DNA from: Candidatus Alloscillospira gallinarum | GTDB taxonomy: Bacteria > Bacillota > Clostridia > Oscillospirales > Oscillospiraceae | Length of the DNA stretch: 9,946 bases | Reading direction: 5' to 3' | NCBI GenBank assembly: GCA_904420055.1 | Contig: CAJFTV010000017.1 | Coordinates: forward strand, 1-9,946 | Part shown: piece by piece, positions 1 through 7,466 of the stretch | How positions within the stretch are numbered: position 1 is the stretch's first letter | Layout of the letters: the number at the start of each line of letters is the position of its first letter | Made by a program: the position numbers and the translations under genes | Notes under the pieces: generated by a model | What the model was told of the DNA's origin: nothing | The model's input: the letters and a program-made list of their open reading frames with translations, nothing else | The model's database searches: none

Positions 1-158
1 CAGCAACAGAGGCTTTTATCAATTAAAGGGGCGTTTTATTTTGTAGCAACACGCGGACCGGAGGCGCGGCGGTGAGAAAAATGAGTAGAAAGTGCATATA
101 AATGTCCGTATATGTCGTAAAACTGTGTTTTTAGCGAATATATGGTATGTAAACGGTA
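1..158. other. Left-edge stretch without a recognisable gene
   Basis: No confident gene is seen here. One plus-strand frame is open from base 1 to a TGA at 73-75 (ending ...ATRGPEARR) and could be the tail of an upstream gene, but it resembles no family I recognise. In classical OLE loci the upstream neighbour is often ispA (farnesyl diphosphate synthase), and this tail does not obviously look like an IspA C-terminus. The other two plus frames stop at 24-26 and 44-46. From about 90 the DNA is AT-rich and leads into the promoter at 159-187. Confidence 0.5.
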
Positions 159-187
159 TTGAAAAATGCATATTTTCTTGATATGAT
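159..187 (+). promoter_or_regulatory. Sigma-A type promoter of the OLE RNA
   Basis: TTGAAA at 159-164 and TATGAT at 182-187 are separated by an ideal 17-nt spacer, each one mismatch from the vegetative consensus. The expected start point is at about 194, directly before the 5' strand of the predicted closing helix of the RNA (195-201). The fit between promoter and RNA start supports both calls. It also implies that the RNA can be made independently of any upstream gene. Confidence 0.85.
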
Positions 188-193
188 ATAAAT

Positions 194-835
194 ACAGCGG
201 CGCAGTATCCTAGTCAGAACTGCCGTTTTCCAGGAAGGGCCTAAAAATCCTTTGAAGGGCATATCTGTGAAACCCCTTGTGCCTGCTTTGAACGCCCAGT
301 TTGGGGTGGGTGCTGGGAGGAAAGCGTAAAAATGGTACGCTTGCACCTTTAGGGCGCCTTGCAATGGCATGCGAGACGTGACCCTGTTTGTGTGGAGGCC
401 TGCTTTCGTGGGGGGACGTACTCCCCTTGTGGTAATCGATCCTTCTACGGGGCAGGGTAAACCTGCATTGCGGTACGATATAAAGGCTTTGCCAAGTGCT
501 GTGTGCAGAGTAGCCTGCCTTGAGTGGATTGTGCGGATAGGAGATTCAGAGCTCTGGCGTTTCGGCCGGACACAGAGTATCGCTGCTCCTTGAAATACTC
601 TCTGCAAAAGAGGCTAAGAAACGGTGTGACTGCTGTGGAAAACACCTAGGCTGTCCGATTTAAGGGGGGCAGGCAGAGGATTACAGTGCGGACTAAGTGG
701 CAGTCGGGCAACGGATGCGGTAACGCTCCGGACGGATATTTAATGGGAAACCGCCTCAATCGGCAACGAGAGGTATATCCGGGGGAAATCCAGCCCGTAC
801 CTAAGCCGTAAGATTTACTCTGTTTGCTGCCGCTG
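194..835 (+). ncRNA. ole: OLE RNA (ornate large extremophilic RNA)
   Basis: This is a structured non-coding RNA of about 640 nt, near the roughly 600-nt size of the OLE class. Seen directly: a perfect 7-bp pairing of the two ends (195-201 with 829-835); a hairpin 309-347 with two helices (309-313/343-347 and 322-328/336-342); hairpins 412-426, 452-466 and 574-601; a GNRA-type GUAA hairpin at 712-730; pairing 769-773 with 798-802; and a possible long-range helix 513-519/668-674. No convincing protein is encoded on either strand. Known of the class: OLE RNA lies upstream of a membrane protein gene (oapA) near dxs, tlyA, nadK, argR and recN, exactly as here. In Bacillus (Halalkalibacterium) halodurans it forms a membrane-associated complex and affects tolerance of cold, ethanol and Mg2+. 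I infer identity from size, context, partner gene and structure, without a covariance search. The 3' end could extend to the terminator near 981. Confidence 0.88.
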
Positions 836-931
836 AAAATTATGCAGGTGCCGGATTTTGCCGCAGAGGGCATAGAAAATGTTTTGCGACCGGGCTGCAT
901 ATTGAAACAACCTGAACTTTATCTGGATGGC

Positions 932-951
932 AGAGCTCTTTGGAGCTTTTT
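932..951 (+). terminator. Weak hairpin with T-tract upstream of the main terminator
   Basis: AGCTC (934-938) pairs with GAGCT (943-947) around a TTTG loop and is followed by TTTT. It lies just upstream of the stronger terminator at 959-981. Alone it would be a weak terminator, but the pair could act in tandem at the end of the OLE transcript. Confidence 0.4.
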
Positions 952-958
952 CATATTT

Positions 959-981
959 GCGCAGAAGGGGCTGCGCTTTTT
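959..981 (+). terminator. Intrinsic terminator between OLE RNA and oapA
   Basis: GCGCAG (959-964) pairs perfectly with CTGCGC (971-976) around a 6-nt loop, followed at once by TTTTT (977-981). It sits 124 nt after the closing helix of the OLE RNA and 40 nt before the oapA start. It should release much of the OLE transcript, with readthrough feeding the oapA-dxs operon. I find no good promoter between it and oapA. Confidence 0.75.
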
Positions 982-1020
982 AATCATAAGCCGGTTTTGC
1001 GGCGGAGGAAAAGGTTTGAA

Positions 1021-1569
1021 TTGAAAAATAAAGTAAATAAAAAATGGATTATACAGATAGTAACGGCCAGCTTTATTACCTCCGTGGTGTTTAACTTTGC
1101 CTCCTCGGAGATACTTGGAAACGCAGGATATATAACTGCGTTTATCGCGCTGGCGTTTTTTGTTGGACTGGGTATAGTTTTCGATATAGTCGGCGTGGCG
1201 GTTACGTCTGCTACGCCGGCTCCGTTTCACTCTATGGCCTCCCACAGGGAGAGGGGCGCGGCGGAGGCGTTAAGTTTGCTGAAAAACGCTGAAAAGGTTG
1301 CAAGCATATGCAACGACGTTGTGGGAGACATATCGAGTATTGTATCGGGCAGTACCTCTGCCATTATTGTGACGTCTCTTATGGATGACCTGTCAAGTGA
1401 CAATATTTTGATACAGCTCGGCGTGAGCGGGGCTGTGGCCGCGGTTACAATCGGCGGCAAGGCTTTGGGTAAGACTATGGCGATGAACAACAGCACGTCA
1501 ATAGTGCTTTTTGTCGGTAAAATTGTAAGTATAAAGAGCCGGTTTGCCCGCAAAAAAAGGGGTAAGTGA
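1021..1569 (+). CDS. oapA: OLE-associated membrane protein OapA
   Basis: A 182-residue integral membrane protein that I match to OapA, the protein partner that anchors OLE RNA at the membrane. Hydrophobic segments lie at about residues 9-29, 36-64, 104-121 and 131-147, with basic ends (N-terminal KNKVNKK, C-terminal KSRFARKKRGK) suited to RNA or membrane-surface contact. The stretch FHSMASHRERGAAEA (69-83) and the DVVGD motif (D99, D103) correspond to the conserved DxxxD core of the family, which is distantly related to the DUF21 domain of CNNM/CorC-type Mg2+ transport proteins. I chose the TTG start at 1021 because GGAGGAAAAGG (1004-1014) lies just upstream. Extending to the in-frame TTG at 940 would translate the terminator hairpin. 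The gene overlaps dxs by 4 nt. The name rests on family motifs plus position between an OLE-like RNA and dxs; biochemical function is still debated. Confidence 0.85.
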   Translation: MKNKVNKKWIIQIVTASFITSVVFNFASSEILGNAGYITAFIALAFFVGLGIVFDIVGVAVTSATPAPFHSMASHRERGAAEALSLLKNAEKVASICNDVVGDISSIVSGSTSAIIVTSLMDDLSSDNILIQLGVSGAVAAVTIGGKALGKTMAMNNSTSIVLFVGKIVSIKSRFARKKRGK

Positions 1570-3416
1570 TTTTGAAAATATTAGATGCTGTCACATCTCC
1601 GGAGGAGTTAAAAAAGCTTGACGCCTCTTTAATTCCCGCTTTGTGCAGCGATATAAGGAAATTTTTGGTGTCCAGCGTCTCCGAGACAGGCGGCCATCTG
1701 GCGTCAAATTTGGGCGCGGTGGAGCTAACGGTGGCAATACACAGGGTTTTTGATACCTCGCGGGACCGCCTTGTGTTCGATGTAGGGCACCAGTGTTACG
1801 TGCACAAAATACTCACCGGGAGACGGGACGGTTTTGCAAATTTGAGAAAATACGGGGGCCTTTCCGGGTTTCCTAAACCATACGAGAGCGTACACGACGC
1901 GTTTATCGCCGGGCACGCCTCAAATTCCATATCTGTGGCACTGGGCATGGCCCGGGCGCGGACGCTGAAAAATGCAGATTACAGCGTAATAGCGTTTATT
2001 GGTGACGGAGCACTGACCGGCGGCCTCGCTTATGAGGCGCTGTCGGACGCGGGAGACAGCGGAGAGCCGCTTATAATAATTCTAAATGACAACGGTATGT
2101 CAATAACTCCAAACGTGGGAGGAGTTGCAAGCTACCTGTCGCGAAAGAGGCTGAAGCCCTCCTATAAGTCATTTAAGCAGAGATACCGGCGCGTTATGCA
2201 CAAAATTCCCGGCGGCAAGGTCATATATAACTTCACGCACAGGATAAAGCATGCCGTAAAGACATATCTTTTGCCGTGCAGCATGTTTGAGGATATGGGA
2301 CTTCAGTACGCCGGCCCGGTGGACGGACATGACGAGGCGCGCATTGAGGAGGTGCTGCGCTGGGCTAAAGACGCAGGGGGACCTGTGGTAGTGCACGTAA
2401 TAACAAAAAAAGGCTGCGGCTACAGCTTTGCGGAGGGCAGCCCGGACAAGTTCCACAGCATCGGCCCGTTTGACAGGCGCACAGGTGACGCTGACGGGGA
2501 CAGTATGGACTTTTCCTGGGTGTTCGGAGATGAGATGTGCCGCCTGGGAGAACAGGACAATACCGTATGCGCCATAACTGCGGCCATGACCGGGGGGACA
2601 GGGCTCTCCCGCTTTTGCGGGGAGTTTCCGGGCAGATTTTACGACGTGGGAATTGCCGAAGGACACGCCGCCAGCATGGCGGCGGGGCTCGCCTCCGGCG
2701 GAATGAAACCTGTCTTTGCCGTTTACTCCACATTTTTGCAGCGCTCGTATGACATGATAATCCACGACGTGGCCATCGGCGGATACCACGTTGTGCTTGC
2801 AGTTGACCGCGCCGGCCTTGTAGGCGGAGACGGTGAGACACATCAGGGGGTGTTTGATGTCAGCGCCCTTCTGTCTGTGCCTGGAATGACTGTGTTTTGC
2901 CCGGCAAGCTACAGTGAGCTTCGTGACATGACGGAGCGTGCCGTTATGGAGATAGGCGGCCCCGCGGCGGTCAGATATCCGAAGGGGAGCGAGGGCGAGT
3001 ACACAGGCGGCGGAAGCGAGGCTGTACGCGTTTTAGCTTCAGGGTCAGACCTCACGCTGATTACGTATGGGATAAATATAAACGATGTACTTGCCGCCGG
3101 TAAAATGCTGGCGGAAAAGGGCGTTGGCTGCGATATAATAAAGCTTGGCATCATAAAGCCGCTTTGTTTTGAAGAGATTGAAAAATCCGCGTTAAAAACC
3201 GGCAGGGTAATAGTAGTGGAGGAGGTAGTATCCTCCGGGTGCGTGGGCGAGCTTATTATGGCGCACCTGTCGGAGAAAGAAATCCCGGTGAGGGGCGAAT
3301 GTCTAAACCTGGGAGACAACTTTATTGAGCACGGAGATGTGAAGAGTCTCAGAGCGCTCTACGGGATTGACCCGGAGGGAATTTGCCGTGCCGCAGAAAG
3401 GGTTATGGAGAGATGA
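1566..3416 (+). CDS. dxs: 1-deoxy-D-xylulose-5-phosphate synthase
   Basis: DXS condenses pyruvate with glyceraldehyde 3-phosphate, using thiamine diphosphate, to give DXP. This is the entry step of the MEP isoprenoid pathway and a source for thiamine and pyridoxal. The 616 residues match the usual length of about 620. Visible motifs are SETGGHLASNLG (39-50, with active-site H44), DVGHQ...HKILTGR (72-86), the thiamine-diphosphate motif GDGALTGG...LNDNGMS (146-179), the catalytic glutamate in IAEGHA (E365), and DRAG...GETHQGVFD (414-431, with H426). The loop reads IAEGHA where many homologues have IAEQHA. The GTG start overlaps the oapA stop; a TTG at 1572 is a credible alternative, being better spaced from AAAGGGG (1556-1562). 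It overlaps tlyA at its end. Its place next to the OLE pair is typical of these loci. Confidence 0.97.
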   Translation: MILKILDAVTSPEELKKLDASLIPALCSDIRKFLVSSVSETGGHLASNLGAVELTVAIHRVFDTSRDRLVFDVGHQCYVHKILTGRRDGFANLRKYGGLSGFPKPYESVHDAFIAGHASNSISVALGMARARTLKNADYSVIAFIGDGALTGGLAYEALSDAGDSGEPLIIILNDNGMSITPNVGGVASYLSRKRLKPSYKSFKQRYRRVMHKIPGGKVIYNFTHRIKHAVKTYLLPCSMFEDMGLQYAGPVDGHDEARIEEVLRWAKDAGGPVVVHVITKKGCGYSFAEGSPDKFHSIGPFDRRTGDADGDSMDFSWVFGDEMCRLGEQDNTVCAITAAMTGGTGLSRFCGEFPGRFYDVGIAEGHAASMAAGLASGGMKPVFAVYSTFLQRSYDMIIHDVAIGGYHVVLAVDRAGLVGGDGETHQGVFDVSALLSVPGMTVFCPASYSELRDMTERAVMEIGGPAAVRYPKGSEGEYTGGGSEAVRVLASGSDLTLITYGININDVLAAGKMLAEKGVGCDIIKLGIIKPLCFEEIEKSALKTGRVIVVEEVVSSGCVGELIMAHLSEKEIPVRGECLNLGDNFIEHGDVKSLRALYGIDPEGICRAAERVMER

Positions 3417-4207
3417 GCAAGACAAGGCTGGACGTCCTTATGACGGAAAAGGGCCTGGCGCCGAGCCGCGAAAAAGCCCGGGCCATGATAATGAGCGGCG
3501 TGGTTTTTGTGGGTGGTCAGCGTGTTGACAAGCCGGGCACCCAGGTTCCAGACGACGGAGAGATTGAAATACACGGCCAGACCCAGCAGTATGTCAGCCG
3601 CGGCGGACTGAAGCTTGAAAAGGCCATACGAGAGTTTTCTGTTGACCCCGCCGGCAAGACCTGTATTGACTGCGGGGCCTCCACAGGCGGATTTACAGAT
3701 GTGCTGCTCAAAAACGGGGCCAGCAAGGTGTACGCGATTGACGTGGGTTACGGACAGCTTGCCTGGAGCATAAGAAGCGACGAGCGGGTTGTGGTAATGG
3801 AGCGCACGAATATACGAAATGTCACCAGGGAGCAGATACCCGACGAGCCTCAGCTTGCCGCGATTGACGTGTCGTTTATATCCCTTTCAAAGGTGCTGCC
3901 GGTTTTAAAGGAGCTGCTATCTCCGGACGGTGAAGTCGTGTGCCTTATAAAACCCCAGTTTGAGGCGGGGCGGGGCAAGGTCGGGAAAAAAGGCGTTGTC
4001 CGGGAACTATCCACCCACATAGAGGTGCTGGAAAATTTCCTTAAAAACGCCGCCGAGGCCGGATTTGGCGTACTCGATATAACATTTTCACCGATAAAGG
4101 GGCCGGAGGGCAACATAGAGTATCTGGGACACCTCATATCCGGGGCGGAAAGCCGGGCGATAGATGTGGCGGAAATTGCCGAAAAATCCCACGGGGAGCT
4201 GAAGTGA
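3413..4207 (+). CDS. tlyA: TlyA family rRNA 2'-O-methyltransferase
   Basis: A 264-residue protein with an N-terminal S4 RNA-binding domain (about 4-63) and an FtsJ/RrmJ-like Rossmann methyltransferase domain. The SAM-binding motif is CIDCGASTGGFTD (84-96). K67 (in SRGGLKL), D152 (in AIDVSFISL), K180 (in LIKPQFEAG) and E236 (in GNIEYLG) match the K-D-K-E catalytic tetrad of mycobacterial TlyA. Those enzymes methylate cytidine 2'-OH groups in 16S and 23S rRNA, and their loss gives capreomycin resistance. Some relatives are annotated as haemolysins, but the methyltransferase residues are intact here. The ATG overlaps the dxs stop by 4 nt, implying translational coupling. An upstream in-frame ATG at 3383 lies inside dxs and is less likely. 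The Bacillus counterpart is yqxC, also next to the argR homologue and recN. Confidence 0.95.
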   Translation: MSKTRLDVLMTEKGLAPSREKARAMIMSGVVFVGGQRVDKPGTQVPDDGEIEIHGQTQQYVSRGGLKLEKAIREFSVDPAGKTCIDCGASTGGFTDVLLKNGASKVYAIDVGYGQLAWSIRSDERVVVMERTNIRNVTREQIPDEPQLAAIDVSFISLSKVLPVLKELLSPDGEVVCLIKPQFEAGRGKVGKKGVVRELSTHIEVLENFLKNAAEAGFGVLDITFSPIKGPEGNIEYLGHLISGAESRAIDVAEIAEKSHGELK

Positions 4208-5064
4208 TGAAAAAGTTTTTACTCTGTCCGAGTATTGTGAGAGACGCCGGGCTGGAGCTTACAGCAGAGGTTGACAGTTTAATCCGGGAAAATGGGGGAA
4301 CGGCGGTTGTGTGCCCTCTTGCAGACGGGGAGGATATCTCTCTGCCGGAGGGGCTTTGTTACTCCACGCTTGAGCGGGAGGCCGGGGACGCATTTATGGC
4401 CATAGCCTTTGGGGGAGACGGTACGATACTCCGCACGGCCCGGGCCGTCGGGGAGTATAATGTCCCAATTCTGGCGGTAAACATGGGAAATATCGGGTTT
4501 ATGGCGGAGCTTGACCCCGGGGACATATCTAGGATAAGGGATATATTTGACGGGGAGTACAGGATAAACCGCAGAATAATGATTGACGCTGAGTTATGCC
4601 GGGACGGTCAGGTAATTTACAGCGATTTCGCCCTGAACGACGTGGTTATAAAGGGCGTCACAAAGGTAATTGACATTGAAGTGTCCGGCGATGGACAGCC
4701 GATTTACCACTTTTCAGGCGATGGGGCGGTAATCGCCACACCGACGGGTTCCACGGCATACTCCATGTCTGCCGGGGGACCGATTGTGGAGCCGGACGCG
4801 GACAATATTATAGTAACGCCCATATGTGCCCATGCCCTGCTTGCACGGTCCTTTGTCCTGTCGCCGGAGCGAAAGGTGAGCATTTTGGTGGGGAGCGAAA
4901 AGACAAATGCGGCATATATGTCGGTGGACGGGCGGGACGCCGTAGATGTCAGGCCCGGAGATATAATAAACATATGCGTGTCGGACAGGGTCACGGAGCT
5001 TGTACAGCTCACGAAGAGGAGCTTTTACAGAAAAGTATACGAGAAATTAGGTGAAAAAAGATGA
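4207..5064 (+). CDS. nadK: NAD kinase
   Basis: Phosphorylates NAD at the 2' position of its adenosine ribose, using ATP or polyphosphate, and is the only route to NADP. The 285 residues are of normal length. Motifs: AFGGDGTILR (67-76) with the GGDG active-site motif and the catalytic aspartate D71, NMGNIGFMAEL (92-102), the LNDVV NAD-binding strand (143-147), GDG followed by TPTGSTAYSMSAGGP (171-192), and SVDGRD near the C-terminus. I preferred the ATG at 4207 to the GTG one codon earlier because GGGGAG (4193-4198) is spaced 8 nt from it. It overlaps the tlyA stop by 1 nt and argR by 4 nt, so it is part of the same coupled operon. Confidence 0.96.
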   Translation: MKKFLLCPSIVRDAGLELTAEVDSLIRENGGTAVVCPLADGEDISLPEGLCYSTLEREAGDAFMAIAFGGDGTILRTARAVGEYNVPILAVNMGNIGFMAELDPGDISRIRDIFDGEYRINRRIMIDAELCRDGQVIYSDFALNDVVIKGVTKVIDIEVSGDGQPIYHFSGDGAVIATPTGSTAYSMSAGGPIVEPDADNIIVTPICAHALLARSFVLSPERKVSILVGSEKTNAAYMSVDGRDAVDVRPGDIINICVSDRVTELVQLTKRSFYRKVYEKLGEKR

Positions 5065-5513
5065 AAAACATGCGCCAGAACACAATAATGGAGCTGATTC
5101 TTTCCCAGGATATTGAGACGCAGAACCAGCTCATTGAGGCACTGGAAAAGGCGGGGATAAAGAGCACCCAGGCAACAGTGTCGAGAGACATCAAGGAGCT
5201 TCACATTATAAAGGAGCTGTCGCCTGACGGACGGTACAGGTATGCGCCCGCCCATAAAAAGGAGCTTCAGAATCACTCGGCAAGGCTCAAGGCCATATTC
5301 CGGGAGAGCCTCACCTCATGTGTGTGCGCCCAGAATATAATTGTCATAAAAACTCTGCCGGGGCTTGCCTCCGCCGCGTGCAGCGCAATTGACGGAATGG
5401 GGATAAGCACCGTTGCCGGAACTCTTGGGGGCGATGACACGGGATTTATCTGCATGTTTACAAACGAGGACGCCCTGCAGCTCTGTGAGGAAATAAAATC
5501 CATGATGAAATAG
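5061..5513 (+). CDS. argR: Arginine repressor
   Basis: A 150-residue ArgR/AhrC regulator. These proteins are hexamers that bind operator ARG boxes when loaded with arginine, repressing biosynthesis and activating catabolism. The N-terminal winged helix-turn-helix is seen in STQATVSRDIKEL (35-47). The C-terminal oligomerisation and arginine-binding domain carries GLASAACSAID (101-111) and GTLGGDDT (120-127), whose D125 and D126 are the expected arginine contacts. The ribosome binding site AGGTGA (5049-5054) is inside nadK, 6 nt from the ATG; a second ATG at 5070 is less well placed. It closes the overlapping gene block. No arginine genes are in the window, so it acts in trans, and I see no clear ARG box near it. 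Confidence 0.95.
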   Translation: MKNMRQNTIMELILSQDIETQNQLIEALEKAGIKSTQATVSRDIKELHIIKELSPDGRYRYAPAHKKELQNHSARLKAIFRESLTSCVCAQNIIVIKTLPGLASAACSAIDGMGISTVAGTLGGDDTGFICMFTNEDALQLCEEIKSMMK

Positions 5514-5539
5514 CGTTTTCTCCGGGAATTTCAGGGGAT

Positions 5540-5569
5540 TTGACTTTTATACATAACACAGAGTTTAAC
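5540..5569 (+). promoter_or_regulatory. Possible promoter upstream of recN
   Basis: TTGACT (5540-5545) is followed after 18 nt by TTTAAC (5564-5569). That would start transcription near 5576 and keep the recN ribosome binding site GGAG (5583-5586) in the message. The -10 is poor, so this is tentative. No terminator is seen between argR and recN, and recN may simply be read as part of the operon. Confidence 0.3.
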
Positions 5570-5594
5570 GGCCTTTTATAATGGAGTGTTTTAA

Positions 5595-7274
5595 ATGCTT
5601 AATCTTCTCCACATTGAAAATATCGCGGTAATTGAAAAAGCCGACGTTGAATTTACCCCGGGTCTCAACGTGCTGACAGGAGAGACCGGCGCGGGAAAAT
5701 CCATAGTAATAGACGCCCTAACCGCAGTGACCGGTGGACGGCTTTCACGGGATACGGTGCGTACCGGGGCGAAAAATGCCGTCGTCACTGCTGTTTTTGA
5801 CGACACGTTTTCCGACGAGTGGTATCAAGACAGCGGTATAGAGCGCGATGAGGACGGCCAGCTTTTTATTACCAGAAAGATAACGCCTGAGGGGAAAAAC
5901 AGCTGCCGCATAAACGGGACTCCTGTGTCGGTTGTCCAGCTTCGGCAGCTCTGCGGCGGACTTGTGGACATTCACGGCCAGAACGACGGGCGAAAGCTCC
6001 TCGACGAGGCGTTTCACCTCAAATATCTGGACGGGTTTGCCAGAGACAATGAGGCGCTTGCAGATTACGCCGCGGCATATGAGGCGCTTAAGAGCGCGAG
6101 GGAAGAGCTTGAACGCCTTACTGTGGATTCCGCTGAAATTGAGAGAAAGACCGATATGCTTAAGTTTCAGATTGAGGAACTTCAGCGGGCGGAGATAACG
6201 CCGGGAGAGCGCGACGAGAAAGAAGCGCGCCGCGACCTGTTGAAGAATGCGTCAAAGCTCATAGATGAGGTAGATGAGGCCTATGCGGCACTTTACGGCG
6301 GGAACGGTTCAGAGGGGGCGGAAGCCCTGATTGATATTGCCGCGGCGGCGGTGCGTTCCGCCTCCCGCTATGCCGGGGACCTGGAAAAAATAGCCGATAC
6401 ATTATCTGAGGCGGGCTGCCTGGTGCAGGACGCGGCGGAAGAGCTGCGGGATTTTAAGTACAGTCTCGATTATTCACCTCAGGAACTGGATGAGCTTGAG
6501 GACAGGCTGTCGGTTATTAAGCGCATGTGCAGAAAGTACGGCCCGGAGGAAGCGGACGTTGTCGCCTTTTATGAAAACGCAAGGCAGGAGCTGGAAAACA
6601 TGGAGTTTTCCGACGAGCGCCGTGAAAAGCTTGAAGCTGAGGTTTTAAAGCTATCAAAGGCTGCTGTGGAAAAGGCCGGCGTTTTGACAGAAATACGTGA
6701 AAAGGCGGCCCGGCAACTGGAAAAGAGGATAACCGCAGAGCTTTCCGAGCTCAACATGAAGGGCGTCAGGTTCCGCGTGGCAATTGAAAAGCTGGGAGAG
6801 CCGGGAAGCCACGGCATGGACAGCGTTACGTTTTTGATGTCGGCAAACGCCGGAGAGGAGCCGGGAAGAATCAGCAGGATTGCCTCCGGCGGCGAGCTGT
6901 CACGTATTATGCTGGCAATGAAAAATGTGCTGGCGGAAAAAGACGGGGAGACAATGGTGTTTGATGAGATTGACACCGGAGTTTCAGGAATTGCCGCCCA
7001 GAGGGTAGGGGAGAAGCTGGCCGCTCTGTCCAGGCAGCGGCAGGTGCTCTGCGTCACCCATCTTCCGCAGATTGCCGCAATGGCGGATACTCAGTTTGCC
7101 ATTGAGAAAAGTGAAACAGACGGCAGGACTTATACTACCGTAACCTGTCTTGACACGAAGGGGCGCGTCCGGGAGCTTGCACGGCTCACAGGCGGGGATA
7201 ATGTTACAGATACGACGCTCTCCAGCGCGAAAGAGCAGCTTGAGGCGGCGGAAAAGTTTAAGGCCTCACTGTAA
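5595..7274 (+). CDS. recN: DNA repair protein RecN
   Basis: RecN is an SMC-like ATPase that acts in double-strand break repair with RecA. The 559 residues are typical. Visible parts in order: Walker A GETGAGKS (29-36) in the N-terminal ATPase lobe; the Q-loop region VDIHGQND (124-131); charged helical arms forming the antiparallel coiled coil (about 150-230 and 295-385); the ABC signature SGGELSR (431-437); Walker B MVFDEID (454-460); and the switch histidine in CVTHLPQIA (486-494). GGAG at 5583-5586 lies 8 nt before the ATG. recN follows argR in many Firmicutes, including Bacillus, and is commonly part of the OLE neighbourhood. I found no LexA box in the 81 nt upstream, so SOS control is not apparent from this sequence. 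Confidence 0.97.
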   Translation: MLNLLHIENIAVIEKADVEFTPGLNVLTGETGAGKSIVIDALTAVTGGRLSRDTVRTGAKNAVVTAVFDDTFSDEWYQDSGIERDEDGQLFITRKITPEGKNSCRINGTPVSVVQLRQLCGGLVDIHGQNDGRKLLDEAFHLKYLDGFARDNEALADYAAAYEALKSAREELERLTVDSAEIERKTDMLKFQIEELQRAEITPGERDEKEARRDLLKNASKLIDEVDEAYAALYGGNGSEGAEALIDIAAAAVRSASRYAGDLEKIADTLSEAGCLVQDAAEELRDFKYSLDYSPQELDELEDRLSVIKRMCRKYGPEEADVVAFYENARQELENMEFSDERREKLEAEVLKLSKAAVEKAGVLTEIREKAARQLEKRITAELSELNMKGVRFRVAIEKLGEPGSHGMDSVTFLMSANAGEEPGRISRIASGGELSRIMLAMKNVLAEKDGETMVFDEIDTGVSGIAAQRVGEKLAALSRQRQVLCVTHLPQIAAMADTQFAIEKSETDGRTYTTVTCLDTKGRVRELARLTGGDNVTDTTLSSAKEQLEAAEKFKASL

Positions 7275-7279
7275 CATAA

Positions 7280-7459
7280 AGTACGGGAGATTTTGGTTCC
7301 GGCGCCGCGGGCTTCACCTATCAGAGTGTTACAGGGGCGCGTCCGGGAGCCGCAGAGGGTGACAGCACTGCTAAAAGTGATACTAAATACTGCACAAACT
7401 GCGGTACTGCTATAGCTCCGGGAAGAGATACATGCTGGAAGTGCGGAGAAAAGCTGTAA
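7280..7459 (+). pseudogene. Start-less zinc-ribbon ORF, probable gene remnant
   Basis: After the recN stop one frame is open for 59 codons, from after a TAA at 7277-7279 to TAA at 7457-7459. Its end reads KYCTNCGTAIAPGRDTCWKCGEKL, a textbook CxxC...CxxC zinc ribbon with a short spacer, preceded by a polar, Gly/Ala/Ser-rich linker. This is the usual C-terminal tail of many small clostridial proteins. The frame contains no ATG, GTG or TTG, so it cannot be a normal gene as it stands. It is +2 relative to recN and blocked by the stop at 7277, so readthrough from recN is unlikely. I infer a truncated remnant whose N-terminal part was deleted; a sequence error or a near-cognate start (an ACG at 7283) is possible. 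Exact metal or partner function is unknown. Confidence 0.5.
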
Positions 7460-7466
7460 AAAGCGG

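Noticed and set aside
369..593. A 74-codon plus-strand frame inside the OLE RNA
   Set aside because: Its composition looks random, it has no convincing ribosome binding site or domain, and it crosses several RNA hairpins.
131..607. A 158-codon minus-strand open frame antisense to the OLE RNA
   Set aside because: It lies across the helices of the structured RNA, has no recognisable protein motif, and reading it as a gene would ignore the plus-strand promoter and the end-closing helix.
940..1020. Longer N-terminus for oapA from a TTG at 940
   Set aside because: It would translate through the terminator at 959-981 and lacks a ribosome binding site; the TTG at 1021 has one.
2169..2843. A 224-codon minus-strand frame within dxs
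   Set aside because: It is a shadow of the GC-rich dxs coding sequence, with no domain seen.
5577..5582. Perfect TATAAT just upstream of recN
   Set aside because: Its start point would fall about 6 nt before the ATG and remove the recN ribosome binding site, and there is no good -35 at 17 nt. Probably chance.
5514..5594. A LexA (SOS) box before recN
   Set aside because: I looked for a GAAC-N4-GTTC type palindrome and found none.
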